Of a stretch of 64,000 bases of DNA, positions 43,601 through 52,830 are shown piece by piece. The notes under the pieces are model-generated. The model saw nothing but the letters and a program-made list of their open reading frames with translations, ran no database searches and was not told the DNA's origin. The position numbers were made by a program, and so were the translations under genes. Location: assembly GCA_051294375.1 (NCBI GenBank), contig CM119271.1:1606721-1670720 (forward strand). Reading direction: 5' to 3'. The DNA is from Paraspadella gotoi. Its lineage: Eukaryota; Chaetognatha. Within the stretch, counting starts at the first letter, position 1. Each line of letters opens with the position of its first letter.

Positions 43601-45481
43601 TTTCAAAAATGGGTTATTTCTATTTTCTTTTATGGGGTGTCTAGGGAACCGTGTGGGGCGAATTTAGAAAATAGCGACCCATTAAAAATGATTCCTTACC
43701 AATTCGAGGATTCGTGAAGCGACTTTCCATCGAGCCAGTCGAATCCGGCGCCGCCGACTCGGACCGCGCCGACGAAGAAGGCGTCGCGCCAGTTCTTGCG
43801 AAACGGCGCCGGGGAGACCTTATTCAGCTTTTTCTGAATATTTTCAGTATTAATTTTAATAATGAATTTAGTTTCAAATGATGATGGTTTAAGGACTGAT
43901 AAACTCATCGAATGTTTTTTAAAATATAATTTTAAAAATGATTTTATAATAATCTTATCAAATGATTTTACAATCGAATTAAATTGTTTTATAAACTAAT
44001 CAATTTTTTTATAATATAATTAAATGAGTTTATAGTCCAATCCAATGATTTTATATTATAATCGAATGATTTGATAATCTACCAAATGATTTTAAAATCT
44101 AATTAAATGATTTTGCAATCTTACCAAATGAATTTATAATCAAATCAAATGATTAAATAATTTGTTTGAATAATTTTATAATCTAATCAAATATTTTTAC
44201 GATCGAATCGCACCTGAACCAATTTGAAGACCATTTTGTCGTGGATGACGATCAATTGTCCACCCAAAAGTCGACAATAGTTGTTTGCGCTGTCAAAGTC
44301 CATCCTTTCCTGAATTGAGAGAAGGAAAGTAGGGGAAAGGAAAGGTAAGTCAAGTGGAGGCACTTGGAGAGGTAACAAGAAATAAAACTAAATTTATTTT
44401 TATTCTTGATCATTACATTATCAATTGAATGTACCTCGTCGAAAAAGTAGCAATTTTTGCCGAAATGGACGTACGGTGGCTGACACCAAGCTGAAAGGAA
44501 AGCATTACTCTTTGTATTTAATGTCATAACTCTTTTAATATTTAAATCTAATTTGGAGAATCAAAAGAAAAAAGTGTAATCGGTAAATATTGTGTGTGCG
44601 ATGTTCTTAACCAAAACTGCAATTAGTCAAGATTTATTTATAATAAAAAGTCATTAAATCCGTAATGATGTAAGCTAAGATGTATGGTTTAAGCAAGCAT
44701 GTCCCATCCATTGACACCCTGCAGGGCCTGCAATGTACCAACCTATGTTCGAATAACCTCTGGCTTTCAAGCTTCTCTTTTTGCGAATCACGTCTCCTCC
44801 TCCTGCGATATTAATTAATTCGGCGAATAAGATTAATAATAGTGAAGCTTATAATCGTCATCTTAGTCTATAAAGGGCATTAATAAATTGCAAATATATT
44901 GATACGTTGATAAAGTAAAAGAAGTAATTTTTGAAATTTTCATACTTACTGTAAGATTTCTTTCCTCTCCTTCCACTTTCAAATTCTCTCTTTCCACTTT
45001 CAAATTCTCTCTTTCCACTTTCCATCTCTCTTTTTCCACTTTCCATTTCCCTCTTGCCGCTTATCATTGCTCTCTTTCCACTTTCCATTTCCCTTTTTCC
45101 ACTTTCGATTATCCTGTTTCCACTTTCAATATTCCTTTTTCCACTTTCCAACTCTCTCTTCCCGCTTTCTATCTTCCTTTTTCCACTTTCTATCTCCCTT
45201 TTCCCGCTTTCAATTTCCCTTTTCCCACTTTCCAACTCTCTCTTTCCACTTTCCAACTCCCTCTTTCCACTCTCCAACTCCCTCTTTCCACTCTCCAACT
45301 CCCTCTTTCCACTCTCCAACTCTCTCTTTCCACTCTCCAACTCCCTCTTTCCACTCTCCAACTCTCTCTTTCCACTCTCCAACTCCCTCTTTCCACTTTC
45401 AACTTTCCACTTGGCTTCAGCCGCGAGATCGCTGGCGGCAAAAATCAAAATGGCCGCCGCGAAAAACGATGGAAATTTCAT
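40682..45481 (-). CDS. Secreted C-type lectin with 21 ESGKREL-type heptads and acidic Ser-Gly tail, 11 exons
   Basis: Exons (minus): 45481-44950, 44802-44743, 44490-44435, 44309-44214, 43833-43700, 42579-42464, 42218-42133, 41675-41628, 41390-41361, 40982-40938, 40720-40682. All phase-matched, 1,242 nt, 413 aa. Signal peptide MKFPSFFAAAILIFAASDLAAEA. Residues about 27-173 are heptads of consensus ESGKREL (20 full plus one partial). A basic spacer (IRKKRSLKARG) precedes the lectin domain: AWCQPPYVHFGKNCYFFDE, YCRLLGGQLIVIHD, NWRDAFFVGAVRVGGAGFDW, WFGGKPGREDC and RHICQF. EPN/QPD and WND motifs are lost (GKPGRED; GTVDC), so Ca-dependent sugar binding by the canonical site is unlikely. The tail is five small exons: DDDDSGSGSGGGS..., GESGSGDSNVDEEIEE, GESGDDEIEE, DFSGDTSVDDEDSEE, GGSESGSGSGDW. 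Acidic residues beside SG pairs resemble glycosaminoglycan attachment sites (inference). Confidence 0.88.
41710..41905 (-). mobile_element. tRNA-derived SINE-like repeat, family 2, copy 2
   Basis: Matches 6715-6920 (GAGACAGTAATTATTG; CAGTCCCTGAGCTTTGGATC; GAATGACTTGCCTCCGGCAC), with small deletions. Confidence 0.65.
41938..42012 (+). repeat. Terminal repeat of the short direct-repeat element (solo)
   Basis: GGGACAAGATAGCTTATTTA through ACCAATTTCATAACA. A single terminal unit without the middle. Confidence 0.75.
42885..43690 (+). repeat. TTAGGG-like element split by a foldback insertion
   Basis: The left part, 42885-43062, has GGTTAGGAATTAGATT strings and ends ACAGAAATGGGCA. The right part resumes at about 43655 with TGGGGCGAATTTAGAAAATAG, the family right end. 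Confidence 0.75.
43063..43655. mobile_element. Foldback/MITE-like element with about 95-bp inverted repeats
   Basis: The left arm starts CACGGTTCCCAAGACA and runs to TTTTTACTACATCGTAGT. The right arm mirrors it from ACTACGACGTAGTAAAAACA to TAGGGAACCGTG. The AT-rich interior of about 400 bp has no ORF. It is nested in a TTAGGG-like element. Confidence 0.9.
44958..45410 (-). repeat. Coding 21-bp minisatellite (heptad repeat)
   Basis: About 21 units of GAGAGTGGAAAGAGGGAGTTG type. Units near the 5' end are nearly identical and those near the 3' end diverged. Because the unit is a multiple of 3 with few stops, several frames on both strands are open; only the minus frame follows a signal peptide and splices to a lectin domain. 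Confidence 0.95.
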
Positions 45482-46339
45482 CTTTGGTTTTATTAATTTA
45501 TCAATTTTTTTCCCCGAAATGTCGCTGATGAGAGTTTGTTGAGGCGGAGAGACGTTAAATGAAATTAATCTCGATTTGAGACAAAAGATCATTCGACAAT
45601 TAGATCGTCAAACGTGAGACACGAAAAATAATGAAGGCTCTTCTCTACATGTTGAGTAGAAAAAATAAACCTGGTCCATTCTCTTTGTATATTTTAAAAT
45701 ACTTTGTTATTATTTTACAAAGAAATACATTGAGGCGACTACAACATATATAAAAAATAAAAATATTTAAACTTTTAAGTATTTTTTTAAAATCAGTATA
45801 CCAGTTTTATCATAGTATATCCCAGTGACCATTTTGGGTATAATATAATAAAAACTTGTATATCTATGAATTAATATTTGTCACTTATAGAATCGAATAT
45901 TTTTTTGAATCAAAACATTTATTTATTTTAATTATTTTACAATGGTATTATCATATTACTTTATAATCTTTATAATAATTATAATCCTCTTGCAGACGTC
46001 GAAGTTTTTCGTGATTACCCTGTAACCAAAAAAAAAGTCATAAATTAATTCGGTTAACGAAAGAAAGTAGATTTTCCCAGTTTTTCGGTTTTTCATGAGG
46101 GTCAATGGATCCGGAACGACGACGACAACAACGACAACGAAAGGTCACGTGACGAGAAAGAGATTGCGATCGATTGCAGTTGATTGCAATCGATCGATTA
46201 AATGAAAAACTAATATTGATTATAATTTAATCACCAAATTCCATTATTCGCTTCAAATTTGCTTAATTGCGTAATTTCGTTTCCTCACGCCTCTTAATAC
46301 GTCACTGGATTAATTGAATTATAATATAATCGAAATCAG

Positions 46340-46640
46340 TTGAGATTGTGGATAAGGCGTTAAGTGGGCTGAAGTTGAACAACCGTAACTATAACCCCCA
46401 CTAACATTAAGGAACGGGTCCTGGGCTTGGAACCAGGCTTGAGGGTTTGCCACGCCCCGAAGGCGGCTTACGGCCGTCCTCACGCTTCCCGCAGGGTAGG
46501 TACCGGGTTGGGATTGAACCCGGTACCTAGTGGTCATGAGCTGATGGCTTTACTCAATGAGTCACCGGGTCACAACTTAAAGTGTCATGCTTATAGGCGT
46601 GGTGAACCTAAGCAATGCCCGACGACAAGATAAATTCTGA
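46340..46640 (-). mobile_element. tRNA-derived SINE-like repeat, family 1, copy 2
   Basis: The minus strand holds GTGACCCGGTGACTCATTGA and a near-perfect Pol III B box, GGGTTCAATCCC, then TACCCTGCGGGAAGCGTGAG and CCTCAAGCCTGGTTCCAAGC as at 28900-29165. Confidence 0.8.
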
Positions 46641-47042
46641 ACCTCGACTTTAATAAAAACCCAGGGCGGCGAGTGACGGTGACTTTTTGGCTTTTCATTG
46701 GAGAGATCAAATATCGAGACTAAACAGAGAAAGCGGCACGAAGGAGAGTGAGAAAGAGAGAGTGAGAGAGTGAGAGAGTGAGAGAGTGATGGAGAAAGAG
46801 AGAGAGAGTCAGTGGCTCGCTTCATTTAGATCGCTCATCACAAGTAAATTGAAAAACAAACTTTGACTGACGAGGAAACTGACGCTTGTCTTTTGTTAAT
46901 TTTTTTGATTTAACGCCTCGCGGCAGAACTGGTCTTCTCTGATTCACTAATTTCTTTTAGTGACAAAAGACCAACGCTAGATTGAGAATAATAAAATTAG
47001 GACTTCTGGCGTTTTTTTGCCTTTGATAATTGGCAACTAAAA

Positions 47043-47268
47043 CAAGGGAGTGGTCCTTTTATACAATTAAAACATTATTTGAGTTATTATACCACTTCAT
47101 TTAGAGGAATGGGAGTGAATAGGAGTGAATAAATGAGACAGAGAAAGCTTGCAGAGACCTGCTGTCATTAAACTGCTGGCCTTAAACCACCATAGCATGT
47201 CCAAAGTCAGGGTCAAAATAGCTTATTTATTAGAATGAATAATTTTATAATGGTTATACCAATTTCAT
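47043..47268 (+). repeat. Copy of the short direct-repeat element
   Basis: GGGAGTGGTCCTTTTATACAATT, GAGTGAATAAATGAGACAGAG, CTTAAACCACCATAGCATGTCC and AATAGCTTATTTATTAGAATG, in family order; it lacks the left terminal repeat. Confidence 0.75.
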
Positions 47269-47641
47269 TCCAATATACATATAAATCAATAATTTCAAAT
47301 TAAAATACTAATTGCAATCACAATTTCGTTTAGTTTTTAAGGTCGAACTTACAATTATTGATATTATTTATATCTTCGCTTTTATAAAGACTTCTTTATC
47401 TTTTTCGTTGTCGCCTCTTTCTCCGTTGACGTCTTTTCACAACAACAACAACAAAGAAATATAAAATAACAATAATCTTTCATGTTCCCAAGACGAGATT
47501 TCCCATGGAACGGCGTATAATTTCTTCTTTCTCCGATCCGGCCGAAAATTACGCCCCCCTTTCCGTTTGGGGCTTAATTTTGACTCCAAGGCGATCATTA
47601 CCTCCGCGTTTCGTGGACACTTACCCCGCCCCCTCGCACGC

Positions 47642-47642
<1 letters not shown>

Positions 47643-47704
<62 letters not shown>
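47643..47704. repeat. CT microsatellite
   Basis: (CT)n of about 62 bp. A second array of about 40 bp lies at 48291-48329. Confidence 0.95.
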
Positions 47705-47710
<6 letters not shown>

Positions 47711-47931
47711 CCGCCGCCACGCTTTTTCCCGCCCGTCGTTTCTCGCCTTTCAGATCCAACGCCACATCCTTTCTCGGCCACGCCCACAAAGCGGCTCCAT
47801 GCCGCGAGTTTTATTGCTCGCTTGTCGTCGTTGTCGTCGTCGTTGTCGTCGTCGTTGTCGTCGTCGCAGCAGCCGCGTTTACTCTCACACTCTCTCTCGC
47901 TTTCACCTGTTCATTTTTTTCCTCTTCCTCT

Positions 47932-47941
47932 NNNNNNNNNN
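47932..47941. other. Assembly gap, 10 N
   Basis: Run of N after a CT/CGT-rich stretch. Confidence 1.
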
Positions 47942-48287
47942 CCTCCTCTTCCTGATTTATCTCTTCCTTCGCCTCTTTTGTCGAATTTGATTTATCGAGT
48001 CAGTGTCAATAATTTTGTTTCATAATTCCTTATCTTTTTCCTTACCCTGCCTTACCTCCGAATTTCTCTCCTTACCATTTAATTCATATCTTTTAATTTT
48101 CCTCGAGTCTCTAAATTTCCTTTATTTTCCTTTAACTTTATTTGATATTGTTTTAATACTCAATATTAACTCGTTGTTCAAGTTAGAATATGATTTATAC
48201 TCTCTCTGATATTAATTCATTTCTTCACCTCTATTTGGAAGTCACTAGCCTAGTCATTTTCTTGTGGCCCCGACAGAAGGGTATCAA

Positions 48288-48332
<45 letters not shown>

Positions 48333-49212
48333 TTTCCTATTATTTATCACCAATGCGGGTAAGGATCGGTGAGAAAGATGAGTGAGATTTATGGACCCTT
48401 TTTTTACGGTCGTCCTCGTCGTCGTCGTCGTTGTTATTATCATGATTTACAGAACAACAACAACAACAACTTTAGACAAAAAATCTCCGTCGGGAATCAA
48501 CCTTCTGTCATTTATTTCTATGTACCATCTGGGATGGTACGAGAACAAGAACAAAAGTTGAACAAAAAATGTAATTATAACTATTTTAAAAATGTGTTGT
48601 TTTATTACTGAAAATTATTCAGTTTTGATCAACTTGTCATCAAAATATTGAAAAAAAGAATTATGTTACTTTGAGTAGACAACCTTTTAGAAGCTATGTG
48701 AATCTACTTTTGAAATTAAACAATTAAAAAAAAAAGATATTTCTTATCTTTAAGTAAATATTAAAAAAAATTAATTACTAGTTCTTGAAGCTTTTTCTAG
48801 AAAATTTTTGTCTATTGAAAACGTTATCAGATATGTATAAAGTTTAATTTAGGAATTTTCCAAAATCAAAATTTTGACCCACCCCATTGACTTCGATCGG
48901 GTCTACCTAGAAGACACTCACCCCACCAGAGTCAAGTCTTGCCAAAACAGAAAAAAATACTAAAAATCTATGAATACAGACTTCACCGCCAGAGGCAAGG
49001 ACGACAACGACGACGGAGACAACAACAACAACAACAAAACCCACTCACCAAAAAAAAAAAACCCCGGAAAATCTGATTTCCCACCAAAAAAATTTATGGG
49101 TTCATTTCTTTCCCTTTTTCTGGTGGTTTAAGGGGGAAAAGGGAAATGCCCCAGTGCCCATCCTGGGAATTTTCCTCCCTCACTTCTCCTCCTCCTCCTC
49201 CTCCTCTCACAG

Positions 49213-49415
49213 GTTCACGCCCCTTTTTTTCTACGTGATCTACGACCCGGTCGCGGACGACCGCCCCGGCGTGCCGTCTCGGCTGCGGGCGAGGTCATCC
49301 CAGGCGGTCGTCGTGCGAAGGAATCTTCGTGGGGCTGAGGGCAAGGATGAGAGATTTGATTTGAATAGATTCTATTGCACCTGGAATGTTTTATCATTCC
49401 TTAAGGCGACATTAG
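49213..49415 (+). CDS. Candidate isolated exon, unknown protein (doubtful)
   Basis: A strong polypyrimidine tract and CACAG acceptor at 49212 are followed by an open GC-rich frame beginning FTPLFFYVIYDPVADDRPGV. Composition is exon-like compared with its AT-rich surroundings, but I recognise no family and see no partner exons. It contains the 34-bp segment shared with 35137-35170, which argues that part of it is repeat. On the minus strand the same segment reads PCPQPHEDSFA in both places. Confidence 0.2.
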
Positions 49416-49508
49416 TTCAACAGTGTGTTACATTAAAATTTTTATGTCTACTACAATTATAGACCGTGAATAAAAGCTTCTTACTGAACAGAACTGTACA
49501 TGTTCAAT

Positions 49509-49512
<4 letters not shown>

Positions 49513-49583
<71 letters not shown>

Positions 49584-49605
49584 GGAGACAGAGAGAGAGA
49601 GAGAA
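49513..49605. repeat. GA microsatellite
   Basis: (GA)n of about 90 bp with a few interruptions. Confidence 0.95.
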
Positions 49606-50289
49606 TAAGGGAATGTGTTTGAGTGATGCGCAATAAAATTCCTTGACTCAATCGGATAGGGGCGCCTGTGATCAGTGATAAGAAATGAAGCATAGAGATG
49701 AAAGGAAGATGACCCCTTGAGGTCGGAGATGGCGAATTAGCGGGAAATAAAAAGGGTCAACGGGATGATGAGGATGAGCTAGACTTTGATTAGCATTAAT
49801 TAATTAGGATATAATTATTGCACAGCTTGAGTATTTGTAATCATTGCGCTTCGTGAAAGTCAAAAATTCATGGCTGAGTAAAGATCTTTATTCGACTAAT
49901 TAACAGTATTTATCATTGCTGGTTGTATCGGCGTTAAAACTGAAAAGATGCTATTTGAAATGTTCTTTAAGTTTAAAATATCATGTACTGTTAACAATAT
50001 TGATATTATGTATGACTATTCTGTGATTATCGATTACGTAACAAATATAATTATCGAGCCATGACCGGCGAAGCCGGTTCAGGCTCTATAATGTTTTAGA
50101 TTTGCTTCTTTGTGACGTCGTCGTCGTCGTCGCCGGCGTCGTCGTCGTCGCCGGCGTCGTCGTCGTCGTCGGCGTCACGCTATTTTTATATAAAAACTAC
50201 TATGCTTTTATAGGTTTGGTTGGGCTACTTACCGTTTTTTTTTAATAAAAATTATTATGAATTATGATAAAGTTTTACAAAAGTGTGGC

Positions 50290-50389
50290 NNNNNNNNNNN
50301 NNNNNNNNNNNNNNNNNNNNNNNNNNNNNNNNNNNNNNNNNNNNNNNNNNNNNNNNNNNNNNNNNNNNNNNNNNNNNNNNNNNNNNNNN
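50290..50389. other. Assembly gap, 100 N
   Basis: Run of 100 N, a conventional scaffold-gap size, so the true gap length is unknown. Confidence 1.
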
Positions 50390-50639
50390 AAACTACATGT
50401 AGTAATCAATGCAATCTTGACTAGTGTATAACAAATTCCCTGAGATTACGTAACAAAATAATTAAGTAGAGAAATCAAACTAATTCCCTTCATTTATGAT
50501 GACCCTCTCTCGCTCACTTCACCCACCGTTGCTACCTTACTGATCAAACTGTTAGAATCCATCGTGAAAACAGAAAAGAAAAAGTCATATAGCGATCGTC
50601 AGCTCTAAACTTTTAACTCGTCCTAATCGTTTCTCGGTC

Positions 50640-51028
50640 ATCTCGTCGTCGTCCGGATCTCGTCGCTCGCGTACGGAAAATAACGGGGAGATGTGACATT
50701 CGATTCATTTGATTTATTACGCTCGATATGTAAAGTTTAACGCAATAACAGTAGAATTGTTAATGATCTGTCATCTGTATATATTTGTATGGAACGAATG
50801 CACCTACAAACCTTTCGTTTATTGGCGCTAGCGTCGTCGTCGTCGTCGTCGTCATCGTTGTCGTCGTCGTTGTCGTCGGAGAAGTAAAGAAGGATGGAAA
50901 AGCCTTTTGTTATCGAAATCGTGATCGTCTTGATCGTCGTCGTCGTCGTCTACATCCTTATCGTTGAATCGTTGAATTTGATCGATCCTGTTTCCGAAGA
51001 AAAAGTCATCGTCCCTGTAATTGTTCGA

Positions 51029-51067
<39 letters not shown>

Positions 51068-51347
51068 TTCACCAAGATGGTCTCCCGATGGAGACAAACA
51101 GCTCAGAGACAAAGTGAAAGGAAGAAGAGGAAGATTAGAGGAGATAAGGGGGGGGCGGTGGAAGGAAGGGAGAAAGGGGAAGAAGAGGGAAAGAGATGGG
51201 AGAAAAAGAAGAGAGAGTCAATACGGAGGAAAAAAGAAAAAGGAGACGAGCGAGGCGGTAAGGAAGAAAGATGATGAGTTTTTAGTCGCTATGGAAACGG
51301 AAAAGAGAAGAAAAGAGAGGGCGGGAGGGAGAGAGAGATTGAGAGAT

Positions 51348-51398
<51 letters not shown>

Positions 51399-51723
51399 TA
51401 ATATAGTTGATTCTTTGAAAATTGAAAATTGAGAATTTAAAACTAAACTAACGATAATCCTTTGACCCGAGAGATTGAAAAACGGATTGAAAAGCTGACA
51501 AAGTCATTCAGTCCCGTGATTTTTAATGACATTGTTTAATAAACATGTTTATACTACAAACTATACTACGCAGGCATTGATCTCGTCCTAAAACTCTCGG
51601 TCTCCCTTCACTCCAGCTAAGACTTCCGCTATCACTCGACATCCTCAAAAGATTCTTCACCAACTCGAAGCCGCAAAGAGAGAGACGCTCAGTTGTGAGC
51701 GAAATTCGAAACCTAAGATTTGA

Positions 51724-51761
<38 letters not shown>

Positions 51762-51982
51762 TGATGGTAGCAACGCCGAGAAAATGACGGCATGGAGACC
51801 GAAACGTAAAAAGTATTGACAAAGATAATGACAAAGACGATGACGGACGTTCGGAGGAGCGACGTCATATTTGGAAACGATTATGACGACGACGACGAAA
51901 TTCGAAACAAAAAGTCATTGTTCTCATCTGCGAACCAGAAGCGTTTTCTCTCTCTCTCTCTCTCTCTCTCTCTTCCTCTTCT

Positions 51983-52030
<48 letters not shown>

Positions 52031-52520
52031 CCACCCCGTAATCTTACCCTCGAAACCCCGCCTCCTATACTCCCCTCAAATCTATTCTCAATCAAAATAT
52101 CTCCCTCATTTCTTCTGTTCCAATTAAGGGTTCTCCTTCTCCTCCTCCTCCTCCCCTCCTCCTCCTCCTCTCTCTCCTCTCCTCCTCTCCTTTTTCCCAT
52201 GAAGGAATCGAAGGTCGTTTATTGCGATGCCCGCTGTAGATTATGGGGGGCATGAGAGATGATTAGGGTGATTAAAGGCAATCGGTGGCCTTGTTTTACT
52301 GTTGATCGCAGAGTTTATGAGATTTGATTTCTATTTTTAGATTTAGGATGGGAGGGCGGTGGGGGAAAAAATGGAGTTTTTGTAGATATCAAACAAATTT
52401 TAAAGGTTTTAGTTACAATTATTCTTAAAAAAAGGCGTCAAATGTATTTTCAAAATTCTTTAAACCTAAGGTTTTAATGTAAATTTAAAGATAAGAAAAT
52501 ATATATTTTAACACATTGAA
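50640..52520 (+). repeat. Duplicated block, cleaner copy (CGT/CT-rich)
   Basis: Contains CGT arrays (50833-50880, 50934-50950, 51027-51066), a purine tract, ACG repeats (51727-51762), a CT array (51950-52026) and CTC repeats. It matches 59440-61800 in order over its whole length. Open frames here are poly-Arg, poly-Val or Ser/Leu translations of simple repeats and are not called as genes. Confidence 0.85.
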
Positions 52521-52731
52521 AAAAAAAATCCCCCACCCCCCATCCGGCCATCCAAACGTTTTAATCTCTTCTATAATAAAAAGAACATCCCACATGTTCT
52601 CGTCTCTGCTGCCGCCCGTCTGAGTTTTTAAAAGCCATGGGCATGTTACACTAGGAGACTTGTGCTGGTCGTCGCGAGCGTCCCTTATTCGACGCCTTTA
52701 CCCGAAGGCCGGTGAGCGGACCTCCCCATAA

Positions 52732-52830
52732 CTCGTCGATCCTACCAGAATTGATTCCCTTACCAATACAATCCGTAAGCAGATTGATCTCTTAGCAAAC
52801 CAATTGGCCGTTAAGCAGATGATTCCCTAA
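52732..52830 (+). pseudogene. Short coiled-coil-like ORF fragment
   Basis: Frame reading RIDSLTNTIRKQIDLLANQL, then AVKQMIP and a stop. Heptad spacing of I/L suggests a coiled coil, such as those in retroelement gag or structural proteins. There is no start codon and no continuation; the surrounding sequence looks noisy. It may be a remnant of a mobile-element gene. Confidence 0.25.

Larger units (their letters stand above)
45482..49150. other. Intergenic, microsatellites and repeats
   Basis: Contains the SINE-like copy, GA-type repeats (46745-46808), a copy of the short direct-repeat element (47043-47268), CT arrays at 47643-47704 and 48291-48329, CGT arrays at 47823-47868 and 48409-48432, and a 10-N gap at 47932-47941. 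A GC-richer patch at 47500-47640 has ORFs on both strands without recognisable motifs; it could be a promoter or first exon. At 48890-49060 short frames include DDNDDGDNNNNNN, probably simple sequence. Confidence 0.55.

Noticed and set aside
45054-45542. Plus-strand 162- and 153-codon frames over the heptad array
   Set aside because: They are shadows of a 21-bp repeat with no stops. They have no splice partners, while the minus frame has a signal peptide and joins a lectin domain.
50894-51274. 126-codon frame with a hydrophobic stretch then poly-Arg
   Set aside because: Val and Arg runs come from CGT arrays and the rest from a purine tract. The equivalent frame is broken in the second copy at 59.8 kb.
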